From Oxytropis ochrocephala (lineage: Eukaryota; Streptophyta; Magnoliopsida; Fabales; Fabaceae): 64,000 nucleotides of DNA. This document shows positions 45,065-57,539 of this stretch, piece by piece. Under the pieces are notes generated by a model. That model saw nothing but the letters and a program-made list of their open reading frames with translations. It was not told where the DNA came from and did no database searches. Every line of letters starts with the position of its first letter. The stretch's first letter is position 1. The translations under genes were made by a program, and so were the position numbers. Location of the stretch: positions 92,682,553-92,746,552 of the forward strand of contig CM037094.1 of the NCBI GenBank assembly GCA_020916435.1, given 5' to 3'.

Positions 45065-45355
45065 ACAAAAGTGTCTATCATCTTTAAGTGATGTATGCTT
45101 TTGTAAATAGAATAAGAAACTGATATATCAGTGAGATTAAATTATATTTTATATGACATTCAATTTAAATTCTATTTTATAATAATAGCTTTAACAATGT
45201 TAAATTTGATATAGGTTAATATGCTTAAATTAACTGAAAATATTAGCAAATTTATGATTTAAAACGAAGTACAAAATTTAACATAAAAATAATATTACTA
45301 AAAGTATTATTTATTTTTATTTAAATAAATTTTTAGTAGACCTAAAAGGTTTTTT

Positions 45356-46214
45356 CATATTATAAAAGGGATTAATATTTGCCATCGATAATTATAATTT
45401 TTGAAGACTACTATAAATCTACTATCTTAAAACAAGAAGGTTTAATGACTAATAGATTTAAACTGATTAATATTTAAAACACATTTTACAAATATTTGTC
45501 ACTAATACCTAAAATTGGATAAATAATTATCACTGATATATAAAAAAATACGGAACAAATATTTCTTATTGATAACCTACTATCTATCTTTTACTATCTA
45601 CTATAATCTACTAATCAACTCAAATAATCAATTGAAACTATGAGATAACTACACTGATACATAAAAAAACATAGAATACCTGCACTGATATATAAAAAAA
45701 TACATTGCACTGATATATAAAAAAACACAGATAAATGCACAGATTATTTATAAATGACACTTTTACATTTTTAGATTTTAATATTTATCTATTTTTCATT
45801 CAAAACTCATTTTTTTTAACTTTAAATTTGTCTTTATTTTCACAGGTAATATTCAGACTATTTGAATACTCCCTCCGGTCTCTTTTATAAGCAAAAAACA
45901 TGGTTCAATTTTTGGCCACTTTTATAAGCAAAAGTTAACTACTTTTACCATATTTAATTTAATACTATTGTTCCATATATATTCTTCATTTAATTGAGTG
46001 GTTGAGAATTAAGTCAAATAAGAGATTATTTTCATTAAATAATAAAAAGGTTAATTTGATAAATTTGGTTACCTTTTTGTATGAAATCTAGATAATTAAT
46101 TGTACTTAATTAATTTTTTAATCACTGTAAAAGTAGTTAATTTTACTTATAAAAGAGACGGGAGGAAAGGGAACGGTCTAAATTCATTCCTAAAAAGATC
46201 ACGGCATCCTACTC
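45356..46214. mobile_element. Helitron-like relic H3 (related to H1 and H2)
   Basis: It shares GATTAATATTTGCCATCGAT-type, CTATCTTTTACTATCTACTA-type and GATATATAAAAAAATAC-type blocks with H1 and H2, and the pre-terminal CAGACTATTTGAATAC. The 3' tail is degraded (ATCACGGCATCCTACTCG instead of ...CTACTAG). It is interrupted by the Stowaway-like MITE at 45869-46166. Confidence 0.5.
45869..46166. mobile_element. Stowaway-like MITE inside the Helitron relic
   Basis: It starts CTCCCTCCGGTCTCTTTTAT after a TA and ends CTTATAAAAGAGACGGGAGG. The right end is slightly eroded, so the second TA is not seen. 298 bp, non-coding. Confidence 0.75.
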
Positions 46215-46640
46215 GTTAAAACAAAAATCATAACCGTAAAAGAAGGAAATCTTCAATCGAGATTCCAAAGTCAACTTCGCCAACAAAAACAAAAAACAAA
46301 CGAAAGGCTTGTAGTTGAACACAGTAGCGGATCTTCATTGGGGCCGGGGAGGACCACAGCCCGCCCTCGAAAAACATGTGAAATTACTACAATACCCCTA
46401 CTATAACTATATTACTAACTAAATAAATCTTCTGCGGAGAGTTTGCTAATTTCGTTTGACAGGTGGTTAAAATTGCGTTTTGTGTTCTTTAAATTAATCA
46501 TCCTGTGTTCAATTTTATTGTTTTTATCAATTTTCTTGTTTTATCAATTTTCTTGTTTTTATTTATTTTTTTTTCCTCCTTTTCAATTGGACATCAATTT
46601 TTTTATTTTTTTTCGCATCTCTTGCGTTGAATTCTCATTT
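46215..46640. other. Intergenic region, no gene
   Basis: CAGTAGCGGATCTTCATTGG near 46321 resembles a hAT-type end, but no partner end was found. A 91-codon frame over the T-rich part is low complexity. Confidence 0.3.
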
Positions 46641-47103
46641 GGCGTTTACTTTTCCCACACCCCCTCCTACTCTTTCACACCCCTTAACAAATTTTATTCC
46701 AAAAATAACCTCGCGTGAAACACTGTGAGGACGTGGTTAAAGACTGTTCGAACGACCTTGTTCGAACACGTTCGAATGACCTCGTTCGAAGAACAAGTGA
46801 AATTACGCACAAAAGGGTGTGAAGTCAATATTTAACACACTCGAACGATGTCGTTCGAACGAGTTCGAACAAGGTCATGCGAACCTATTCGCATGACCTC
46901 ATGCGAACAGGTGAAAAATGCCTAAAGAGAGTGTGAAGTCAAAATTTAACACACTCGAACGATGTCATTCGAACCTGTTCGAAAGCCCGTGTTCGAACAG
47001 GTGAAATTTCGTGAAAAAAAAGAAGTTTTGGCTGGCCTTTTGGTCTTTTCACACCCTTGTAGAGTGTGTTTTGAGTAGGAGGGGGTGTGGGAAAAGCAAT
47101 AGC
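46641..47103. mobile_element. Short non-autonomous MULE (TTCGAAC family)
   Basis: The ends are GGCGTTTACTTTTCCC and the complement of GGCTATTGCTTTTCCC. The flanks are TTCTCATTT (46632-46640) and CTCTCATTT (47104-47112), 8 of 9 matching. The interior arms hold dense GTTCGAACGACCTCGTTCGA-type palindromic repeats (46741-46800, 46850-47000). It is a deletion-type relative of MULE 2 at about one tenth its length. Confidence 0.85.
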
Positions 47104-47184
47104 CTCTCATTTATTGTGGGCCTCTTTTCCAATTAGACTATGATGGGCCTCTTTTTAACACCACTTCTATTTCTATTTGCCCAT

Positions 47185-47190
<6 letters not shown>

Positions 47191-47267
<77 letters not shown>
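47191..47267. repeat. (AT)n microsatellite
   Basis: About 38 uninterrupted AT units. Confidence 0.97.
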
Positions 47268-47575
<308 letters not shown>

Positions 47576-47738
47576 TAGTCTAATTGATTGACGTACAAAG
47601 ACATGTCGACATTCATTTGTTATTAGACGTAAGATAACTAATCTAAATATTGGATTTAGTCAAATACATGTAATTCACTGTGTTTCAATAAACAAAATTT
47701 AATAAGGTTAAATACGTATATACAACTATGAAATTTAA

Positions 47739-47744
<6 letters not shown>

Positions 47745-47787
<43 letters not shown>
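47745..47787. repeat. (AT)n microsatellite
   Basis: About 21 uninterrupted AT units. Confidence 0.95.
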
Positions 47788-47791
<4 letters not shown>

Positions 47792-48238
47792 TGATCTAAA
47801 TCAATTTAAATAGTGACCGTGCGATGCACTTGGTATACATTATCTTTATTTAAAAGAATATTTAAAAAAAATATTTTAAAATTTATGTAAAACTACTTAA
47901 TGTTTCAAATATATTCCGAAAATTTAGAATTTCTAAATACCTATTTTTTTGACACATATATTGAATACATATTATTAGTTGTCCAACGTTAATATCTAAA
48001 TCTATGTTAACATACTGTGCGATGCACATGACGTAGATAAATATAAAGAAAAAAAATACGCATAGTGTATGCAGTCAATATATATGATCTTCTTATATAT
48101 TGTCAATTGTTGATAATTAATGAGATTTTTTTAATGATCTTCTTATATCCCTATTTAAAAGAAGAAATGATCAAAAATCAACACACATGAACCCAGATCC
48201 AGTAGACAATATATAGTGTCCATCATTTTCCTCCAATT

Positions 48239-48338
48239 NNNNNNNNNNNNNNNNNNNNNNNNNNNNNNNNNNNNNNNNNNNNNNNNNNNNNNNNNNNNNN
48301 NNNNNNNNNNNNNNNNNNNNNNNNNNNNNNNNNNNNNN
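48239..48338. other. Assembly gap (100 N)
   Basis: Exactly 100 N, the conventional length for a gap of unknown size. Any frame crossing it is meaningless. It lies on the 3' side of the incomplete TypA-like gene. Confidence 1.
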
Positions 48339-48538
48339 CGTCAATACCTCTGCCACTTCACACATGAGGTGACATATCACCAAATGACTACCACATCATC
48401 CATTTCTTTATACATCATTGGTGATTGCACATCATCTGTCACGTGGTAAGCAATAGAACAGTTTCTGTTGAAGTATAGTTACTGTATTCATATTAAGATC
48501 ATCTTGAAAAGATTCTAGATGAACTACCTGAGGAATTG

Positions 48539-49030
48539 ACACTCTTATTACTGTGGCTCAAATTATTCAGACGTGTGTTCCATCACTGAAATTAAAGCAA
48601 TGCTTCTCACACAAAGGTTGGACTTGAGAAATACAAAAAGAGGCTCTGCATCACTTCTGTGATATTGCATAAGTTCCTTCTCAAGGTGCTTCATCGCAGT
48701 TGCATGTTCCTCCATCTCCTGATCATCAAATTTTGACTTTCATGACAAAGTCTCAAAGCGCAAACTTTGGCATGTACCTGAGAATTTGACACTCTTATTA
48801 CTGTGGCTCAGAATTATTCAGACGTGTGTTCCATCACTGAAATTAAAGCAATGCTTCTCACACACAAGGTTGGACTTGAGAAATACAAAAAGAAGCTCTG
48901 CATCACTTCTGTGATGTTGCATAAGTTCCTTCTCAAGGTGCTTCATCGCAGTTGCATGTTCCTCCATCTCCTGATCATCAGAATTTTGACTTTCATGACA
49001 AAGTCTCAAAGCATAAACTTTGGCATGGAA
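48539..49030. repeat. Tandem duplication of an approximately 251-bp unit
   Basis: The block TGCTTCTCACAC..., at 48601, recurs at 48852 (251 bases on) at about 95% identity by eye. On the minus strand it reads EMEEHATAMKHLEKELMQHH followed by R, which looks like an exon of a coiled-coil protein, but I do not recognise the gene. The first copy has an extra frame break. Confidence 0.75.
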
Positions 49031-49429
49031 GCCCTTATTGCAGTTGTGGTGTAGGTTTGGTCATTGTGTGTGGTCTAATTGTGTTGTTTAGGATTTCCTA
49101 ACTAGTTTCTATTTATAGGGCATCTAATATTTGAGTTAGAGGAGCATCCCACCAGAGAGAAAAATTCTAGGTTTATCAAGGTCTCCTGCCAATAGGAGAA
49201 CTCTTGGCTTGTCCTAAGTTCCTAACTAGTCCAAATAAATGTAGTAAATTAAAACTTTTGCATAACACATCTAGGAGTTGTTTTCATAAAATTATGCATG
49301 AATGAAATTTATAAACAAACCTATCGATTTATATCAAATCCATTCCATCAATCTATGTCTCTAAAATGCGATATTGTGATAAAATTTAAAAGATTAAAAC
49401 ACTTTTAGAATTTATAATTTGGGCTTAAA

Positions 49430-49970
49430 GCCTAACTAGGCCCCACAAAACTAGTTTGTATGGTAAAAATTTCCCCAATCTTATTGTGATATTGTGATAA
49501 ATTTCCATAGATGAATGTCCCTAAATGCGATATTGTGATAAATTTTAAAAGATTGCAACTCTTAGAATTTGGGCTTAGAGCCTAATTCAACTCCACAAAA
49601 CCATTTTGTATGGTAAAGACTAAAGAATGCCTCCGTCTTATAAGCACTACTTAGTTCATATTCCTAGTCGACATGGGATTTCAGCACCTCCCTCATATGA
49701 CTGGACATTTGGAGTGTGAACACAAGCAGGTGGCACAATAACAACACCCCATCATGCCTAGCACTAGACATCTAGAAGGTAGACAGATAGGGATGGCCCA
49801 TTGCTAAATCGAAAATAGAATCGATACTATCTTGCAATTTGGGCATAGCGCCTAACTCAACCCACAAAATCCGCTTGTAAAGTGAGGAATTCCCAAGTCA
49901 TAAAAACACTACTTAAGCCATATGTCTAGTCGATGTGGGATCTCAACAACTACATACCATCATGAGAATG
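49430..49970. repeat. Legume LTR-like relics
   Basis: Two or three partial copies share GGGCTTAAAGCCTAACT...CCCCACAAAACNNNNTTGTA, TCTTATAAGCACTACTTA and CTAGTCGATGTGGGATCTCA. This set is common near LTR ends in legume genomes (recognition only). No boundaries or coding part. Confidence 0.45.
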
Positions 49971-52097
49971 TTAGAAACATGCTTTTATGACTTAGAACAA
50001 CATAGTTATCGTCTAGAATTTATACTAGGTAGGGCATCTATCATACATAGTTTCTTGCCACTGATTAAAGCAAACTGCTTATTAAGCAAGTGCCATACTT
50101 TTCATACGTCTAGAATTTTTCGTCAAAACATTAGTACATTGAATTATAACAGACAGCAGGGCAATCAATAGTAAAGCCATCATTGGCATGTGTAAAAAAT
50201 TGGTTTGTAACTTTGCATTTCTATATTATGAATCCAACAATACATGAGATACCTATATATAGTGCTAGTATAATCTATACATTAATTACACATGATTACT
50301 GAGTCATAGCCTACTCATAGTCTAGTCATGTATAAAGAACAAGAATTTTGTTCTTCAGTAGATGACAACTTGCATGCTCTATAGTATAAATTTAAACACT
50401 TTTACAAAATGAATAAACAAAACATTGTAAAGGCCACATCAAATGATCCATGGTCCCTTTCATTAAGCTAGGAGGCATAAATTTTAAAAAATAACTATTT
50501 AAATACCTCCACAGCTGCGACTGTATGGCCTATTGATGGACTTGATAAGCCGGCAACAGATATTATATCACCAGCTCCAGCACAATCAGTTAGAACCATG
50601 GCTGTACCCTTCTTTTTCATCAGTTTCACCACCTTTCAAATGAAGTCATGAAGTTAGAACTAACGGCAGAAGGTCAAGATATCTTCATCTTAAAGGTGAC
50701 ACTGTTAATTAATAAAAGTCGACACGAAGGATTTCAACATTTCAATTCAAATGTTAACCATTACAGGATAATTAGTATTCCAGGAACTATTTCCCGTTTC
50801 CGCCGTTTCCACTGATTTCAATTAAATGATTTTTAAATTAATGATTCAGTTATATTTTAAGCATTGTCTATTCAATGAAAAAATAATAGTATGTATTTGA
50901 TAATTTAATAAAAAACAACTTAACTGAAAAATATAGAAAAATATTTTGCTCTTATCATTTACCAACTACAAAAGTAAATTGCGAGCTCAAAGATCTACAA
51001 ACCTTTCCATCTTCAATCTTTTCGGCAACAGAATCCTTATTACGTAATCCGTGGACCCTATCACCAACACGAACAACCCCGAATACACGTCCAGTCAAAA
51101 TTAAGCCCAAGATAAAAGTCACGTTCCATCATCGAAACCTGAAAAGCACTATTAAGCACGGTTTTCACTGTTCCGAAGTACACATCCAAAAAAAGTACAG
51201 GGAAACAACACCGAAGAGTATTTAAGCAAAAAATTTTGATGGGCAAATGTTAGTGGTTAATCAATTAGGAATTGGGTGATATGTTAGTTTCCAAGATTGG
51301 AACCCTAGACTCACTGCATCAAACTCTTTTGGTGTCCCTTAACTCACCAACTTGAACTACCTACTTGGGGCGAAAATCTAAGCAATATAAAATGGAAGTA
51401 TGAAACAGACATTCCTAGAGCTATTGGGCTTGTGTTGTGGGCTCCTATAATTAGTTTAGTTGTGACTTGTGATTATTTGAATAGGGAAGCAAATTTGTCT
51501 AGGTAAAGAACAATGTATTCAATAGTAAATAGGGATTTAGCCATCTAAATCCTCTACAAAAATGCACTTGATTAAAGAGAAAAGTGCATTTGAAACAAAA
51601 GAAAAGAAACACTGCATCAAGAAGGCAGCTTCTTCCAAAAGGAAGCTTATCAGGACACATAATAATAAACTCATCAATATTTTAAATACCAACCAGCATT
51701 TGGAAAGGTGCATCAATGTTTGCATTTGGTGGTGGGACATGCGTTACAATGGCATCGAGCAACTGTGACATGTTTTGGCCTCAGCAGGAGGATCCTTGGT
51801 AAAGGTGGTTGATGCCCATCCTTCTTTAGCAGAAGCATAAAGAACTGGAAAGTCTAGCTGCTCCTCTATGCATTCAAATTAGACATAATATAATTTCAGA
51901 AAAGAAGTTTGAGCTACAGAACAATCAAAGCATAATCCTCAGATGTTTTCATTTTTGTACCTGTAGCACCAAGGTTGGCAAATAGGTCAAAGACCCGACT
52001 CTCAACTTCATCACATATCTCCTCAGTAACTACATGAGACAAAAATCACAAGGTTTACGGTCTGCTTGATTTGACAACAACCAAAAATCCCATGTTA

Positions 52098-52703
52098 GAT
52101 TTTGGGTGTGTTTGATTTGCTAAAAAGTAAGGAACTGGAGTGGACAGGACAATTCCAGTTGTACCATGTTTGATTTGAAAACCGTCCTTGCTACTGGAAA
52201 AAAAATGGGAACAAGGGACCGGACAAAAACTCAAATTTCCGTCCCTCACAAAACCACAGTTCACCCAAAAACAATACCAAAATACTAATTTTTTCTTCTT
52301 AATAATTTTCTCACTCTCCTATTTCTCTTCTCTAACTTCTCTCTCCAGTCTCCACTATTCTCTCTCTCCTCTATTCTTTCTCCCTATGTCTCCTATCTCA
52401 TTTTCTCTCTCCTTTCGCTCCCCCTCTCTCTATCTCTATCTCTCTCCTCTCATTTCTCTGCTAGCATCTTCTCATCCCATTACCTCTCTCTCTCTCATCT
52501 CTCTTTTCTATCTTCTCTCTCAAAATTTTCTTTATAATTTTTAATTATATTATATGTTATATAAAATCATCATAAAGAGAAATAATGTACATTTTCCTTT
52601 TTTTTGTGCTATCCATTGTGCACCAAACAGTGTACAACACAAAATGTTGTCCAGTATTGTTCTGTCCAATCCAGTGCTTATCGGTTTGCAAATCAAACGG
52701 ATT
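52098..52703. mobile_element. Probable MITE in TypA intron 3
   Basis: GGTGTGTTTGATTTGCTAAA on the left and GGTTTGCAAATCAAACGGAT on the right are inverted partners. Inner phrases (GGAC...CCAGTTGTACCATG, and GTTCTGTCCAATCCAGTG) also pair loosely. A T/C-rich block (52300-52500) lies inside. The target duplication is unresolved. Confidence 0.45.
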
Positions 52704-52947
52704 CTTTATAAATAGTCATTGGACAATACAAACCTAGAAATAAGGTATGGAATGAAACTCTAAAATTTTGTTACTCAACAAATCATAGGACAGCTTTTTG
52801 TCCCAAGGATAAAACTACTTCATAGACAAAAAAACATTTTCCTACTTAACAGCCATTCTCTCTCTCCCTCTGATTTCCCTCTTCTCTCTATATATAATAT
52901 AATAATAATAATAATATTTCTCGTGTAAGTGTGTCTGTGTGTGTGTC

Positions 52948-52950
<3 letters not shown>

Positions 52951-52981
<31 letters not shown>
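52951..52981. repeat. (AT)n microsatellite
   Basis: About 15 AT units, preceded by a short GTGTGT stretch, inside TypA intron 3. Confidence 0.95.
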
Positions 52982-52985
<4 letters not shown>

Positions 52986-54529
52986 TATATATAATATATA
53001 CAAAAAATACTATATATATATATAACAACTAAGCTCTCTCTTATGCATACATAATTACACATGATACATGCATGATGCATGTACACACATATATATAGCA
53101 GAGTTTTCAATCCATAAGGAGCATGTAGCAGCCGACCTAAAAACGGTATAGCACATAGAGAAATAACTGCTATTCTAAAATATATAGATTAGATAATTAA
53201 TCCCATAAACACATATGCTGAATAATTAAAGCAAACTATACAAAATTCATGAAAAAATAAAAATAGCAAAAAAATTTACAGATCTTAACTCTTAAGCAAA
53301 ACATTCAAATAAATACCAACAAAAAATAAGAAAACAAACAAGTTCAAGCCTCTAAGGCTTAAAGTAACTAAACACTAAAATTTAATTAGGAGTTTGTGCT
53401 ATTGTCCTATATATAAATATAAATTAGTATTCTACTTTCAAAGCTGACAAGGCAGAAAGTGGTTTTCCATAAAAATTAAAAAGCAAGGTAGTTAGAACTG
53501 AGATCCTGAGGATCCCCAAGATTGTAAATAGCAGGATCATTGTGGCAGAAAATTAGGGAACTACCTGCAGGTCGGTCTACTTTGTTTAAAAGAAGAATAG
53601 GGCGCAACCCATACTTTAAGGCTTTTGCAAGAACAAATTTTGTTTGTGCTAGTGGACCTTCCCCAGCATCAACAACCAAAACTGCTCCCTCAACCATACC
53701 AACTACAAGTTCAACCTGGTAAGCAACGAAACACACAAATAAGAAGAAAGAAGCAGCACAACCACAACAAGTATGCAGTTTTCACTAAGTAGACTTCACA
53801 TTGAAAATGAAACAAAAATGCATCAGCTAATTGCAAAAGGGTGTATGTAATCCAGTAAGGCCACCAAGAAAAAGTACAGGCTCCATAAACAGAAAATTTG
53901 CTTAAATAAAGCACCACCCTTTGTGGCTTTCTTGATTTTAATAACAAAACCATTTTCTTAATTAAACATGCTAGGCCATAGAATTAAAACCATGCAATTA
54001 AAATTCAATCCAAATATACTGTTCCTATGCTTAACATCCCAAATTTTCAACTTTACCTCACCACCAAAATCAGCATGTCCAGGTGTATCAACCATATTCA
54101 GCTCATTTTCTTTCCACGAAATGGAAGTAACCTGAAAATTCAAGCATACAAGTGATGGAAAATTCTCATAGAACACGAAATGGAAGCGTTGGATTCATTC
54201 AGAGAGAAACGAACCTTGGAAGAGATGGTTATGCCACGCTCGCGTTCGAGGAAATGGAATCCATGGCGCGCTCGTGGGGATGTCGGCGCCGCACTGACGA
54301 AGGAGGCGGTCCATGAGTGGTCTTCCGTGGTCAACATGGGCGATCACTGCGACGTTTCGGAGGCGGCCAGGGTCGAGGATCCCTCTGAGACAGCAGAGGT
54401 AGCAGCGGCGGGAGCTGCAGCGAAGGCGCGTGAGAAGAAGCGAGAGGGAGAGGGAACGAAAGGTGAAGAAGAGGAAAAGGACTTTCTGGTGGATGACCAA
54501 AGAGAACGGAGAAGAAGAGGACCCGCCAT

Positions 54530-55739
54530 TAACCACCGTGGCGACTATGATGCACCGCCACTTGCTTACCGATGAACAACCCCCTTGTAAGTGTAACTGT
54601 GAGGGTTTTAGCAATTCGCGACCCACTTGTTTTTTTCTTTCTTTCCTTTTGGTGTTTTTTTTTTTGACAAGCTTTTTTTGGGTGTTACAATGTAACAAAA
54701 TGAAAAGAAAAAAAACACACAAAAGAATAAACTAGCTAATCTTGTTTGTCCCTAAGAATGAGAGATCCTTAGCCAGTGGCGGACCTACATATATTTGAGG
54801 GGTTCAGTGAGCATAAATAATAAATTAAGCTGCCCAAATCTTTAGGAAAAATATTTTTGCGTCACTTGAAAAATATGTTTCTTGCTTTGAGTTCTTAGTT
54901 TTCTTGTACAAAGTTCTAATTTGACATAGCATTTCTCTAATGCCACCACACTCACACAATCACTCCTCTCTTCTTACTATATTTTATTTTAAAAAAGTTT
55001 TTGTCTCTCTATCTCCTTGAATTCATTCTTGTTCTTATTATCACAATTTTGAATCGATTAGTATTATTTAGTTTGTATTTTGTGTTAGTGCTATTTAATT
55101 TGAATTTTTTACCAACAACGATTTGATTTGAGTGGTAACTTGGATCCCATCGCAATGTCTCGAGTTCGGATTTTGGGTGTGGCAAAAACTTCGATTGGAA
55201 GAGGCGCCAATATTGATTTTTAGTGCTATTTAATTTGTATTTAGGAACTAATTTGTGCTATTTAATTTGTATTGGTCTAGTCAGACCTGAAGTTGAGCAC
55301 GATAAAGTCTTCTTTTGGAAAATTATAACACTAGTTTTATGCATTGCAACCGTACATGTAGAAATAACTTTCTGCTATGAATATTGTGAAGAAAGGTTGC
55401 GTGATCGGATGTGGGATACATGGATGAGCGATTGTTTGGTGACGTACAATGAGAGTGATGTATTGATAAAATTGACTTCTGAGAACTTATTATTCAACGA
55501 TTTGAGAATATGAAATCACGTAGAAAAATTATGAAATGTATAGTTTATTTATTTAAATATATTATAGTCGTTTTTAATTATATTTTTAGTAAATTGTGTA
55601 TTTAAAAAATTTGACACCCACGACCACAGAGTCTGGATTATGCCACTTGTCTTGGTAGTGCGCTTGTTACTGCTCCCGTAAGATATGCATAATAGTGATA
55701 AACTCACTTTATTAGGTAAAGGAGTCTAACCGATCTATT
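54530..55739. other. Upstream of the TypA-like gene; possible hAT end
   Basis: CAGTGGCGGACCTACATATA at 54775 is a common hAT-type terminus in plants. GGATTATGCCACTTG near 55636 could be a partner end, but the flanking 8-mers do not match. A 96-codon frame at 55223-55513 is not recognised. Confidence 0.3.
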
Positions 55740-56370
55740 TACAATCGGCAAACAATTCATTCCATGTGAGAGAAATTAAACCAAGCTCCTCAGGCCAAAG
55801 TAAGGATTGCCAAAGTCGCATGGCCTCCACCTCTTGTGGTGTTGGAATATCGGTGAACCACGAGTTTTAACTCTATGAAAGTTGTCTATTGTGATCGAAT
55901 GCACATACCTAAATCATATTTGTTCTCACTATTAAAGAGATTTGCATATACATTCCACTTGTAGGTATGCGCACAAGTCACTTTGCCATGTTTGCTTAGC
56001 CCCCCATTACACATTTGTTGTCATTTGTTGTTCCCACTCACGTCTGCGCATGACACCATCCATGAAGAGCATCCATTGCTCTATTAGCTACATGTGTGGC
56101 CGTATGCAATACACTCTCCCACACTTTATCGTTTTGTCTCCTCCACAGCGACCAAAGCATCATTGCAAACTTGTTCTTGTTATCTTCGTTCGTGCAATTG
56201 CATTCGACTAAAAAAGCGATCCACAAAAATCGATTCTGCAGTACGAGTGGGTTGTATCTCTTGAAACAAACCATAATACGCCAAATTTACTGCTGCACGA
56301 GCAATCAAATAATGCATGTCATTGATTCGGGTTCCCAATCACAAATAGGACATTGGTTATTGCATTCCAC
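55740..56370 (-). pseudogene. LINE C-terminal relic (RNase H and zinc-finger region)
   Basis: On the minus strand, CPICDWEPES (zf-RVT-like Cys pair) is followed by NKFAMMLWSLWRRQNDKVWE and HTATHVANRAMDALHGW. Near the lower end, EAMRLWQSLLWPEELGLIS matches the start of the RNase H domain at LINE C-termini. Stops separate the blocks. The rest of the LINE is not present upstream, so this is an isolated fragment. Confidence 0.65.
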
Positions 56371-56881
56371 ATGCCTTAAGTAAATTATAAAGTGATTTTT
56401 TTGGATAAGCAAATGTTAGTGAGGTGTGGGAATGTTTGTTTACGGATTTGAACTTTGGACCTCCTTCTTGCAAATTACAACTCCTTCATGTTCGCTTAAC
56501 TTTCGCCAAAGTGAACTACATTCACGAGACTAAACTCTCACTTTGGCCTTGAAACTATCACACACACTCCTATTTGGTCCATATACTATAAAATATAATA
56601 AATAGTCTTTGAACTGTCCTAAATTCTTCGATTTGTTGTCCTGAACTACACATCCTCTCTCCTAATTAGAAAGTGATTTGGGAACTATATTGATAGATAT
56701 AAAATAGTTTAGGAACTATTTATTATATTTTATTGTTTATGGATCAAATAAGAGAGAAGTGTGATAGTTTAGTTACTAAATTGAGAATTTATTCAATATG
56801 AATCATAAAAGAAACCATTGTTACTCAAGGAACGACAAATAAGATTTAAAAAGAAACTTTGCAGGGTTGATATTACTAAAA

Positions 56882-57184
56882 GGGTTAAATATGTTTTTGT
56901 CCATATAAAATTTGGATTTTTTTGTTTTAGTCCCTAAAAAAATCACCTACTTTTGGTCCCTTTAAAAATTTAGTTTTTTGTTTTAGTTTCTAATGACTTT
57001 TAATAACGTTTATAAAAAGTAAAAAAATAAAGTTATTAAAAGTCATAAAGCGTTATTAAAAGTTATGAGAAACTAAAACTAATTAAAAAATAAAATGTAA
57101 GGACCAAAAGTAAGTGAATTTTTTTTGTGAGACTAAAAACAAAAATTTCAAACTTTATAGCAACCACGAATATATATTTAACCC
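56882..57184. mobile_element. MITE with GGGTTAAATATG ends
   Basis: It begins GGGTTAAATATGTTTTTGTC and ends GAATATATATTTAACCC. The flanks TTACTAAAA (56873-56881) and TTTCTAAAA (57185-57193) match at 8 of 9, a MULE-type duplication. The arms are T-rich/A-rich complements over about 140 bases. It is related to the MITE at 36137-36941. Confidence 0.8.
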
Positions 57185-57539
57185 TTTCTAAAATTAATAC
57201 TACTTTTATATGGCTTATAGCCTTTTTAAAATCACCTTTGTTCCCAACCGGGCTGGCTGGTTTACACATGAGCTCGACCTCCACTCTGACCGCCTGGATC
57301 AATAATAACTCACTTACTAGACCTAGCGATCATCTGTTATGTTCCCACCCATATCTGCACAGAACGACCACCATATTAGATAGTCAACATAGACATTGAA
57401 GAGAATCCCCACTATTTCGCCCATTGTCTTGTAATAGTCATACTAAATCATAATTGCCATTTATTTGTAATAATCATCTTTATAATATAAATATAGCCCC
57501 GAGGCCAATGGAAAGGGACCCGAGTTCAATTATCATTTT

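Larger units (their letters stand above)
50507..54529 (-). pseudogene. TypA/BipA-like organellar GTPase gene, 3' part missing, frame breaks
   Basis: Seven exons are readable on the minus strand: 54529-54215, 54131-54057, 53715-53565, 52029-51961, 51865-51694, 51138-51003 and 50632-50507, all with GT...AG introns. Exon 1 begins MAGPLLLRSLWSSTRKSFSS, a Ser/Arg-rich transit peptide, and continues LDPGRLRNVAVIAHVDHG (G1). Exon 2 has NMVDTPGHADFGGEV (G3). Exon 3 has VVDAGEGPLAQTKFVLAKAL and LLNKVDRPA (G4). Later exons give EEICDEVESRVFDLFANLG, FPVLYASAKEGWASTTF (G5), VRVGDRVHGLRNKDSVAEKI and AGAGDIISVAGLSSPSIGH. TypA/BipA are ribosome-associated translational GTPases. Oddities: the P-loop Lys-Thr-Thr is missing (HVDHGRPLMDRL), with at least two further single-base losses in exon 1, one A missing in AAAAA of exon 5, and one extra base in exon 6. 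Exons for the C-terminal half are absent down to the gap at 48338. It is either a decayed copy or a real gene hit by assembly indels. Confidence 0.75.

Noticed and set aside
52188..52544. 118-codon Ser/Leu-rich frame
   Set aside because: Lies in a T/C-rich block of an intronic MITE-like repeat.
54180..54575. 131-codon + strand frame
   Set aside because: Antisense to TypA-like exon 1; its composition is explained by the Ser/Ala-rich transit peptide on the other strand.
54775..55640. Complete hAT element
   Set aside because: CAGTGGCGGACC and GCCACTTG could be paired ends, but the 8-base flanks do not match and the inner ends do not pair well.
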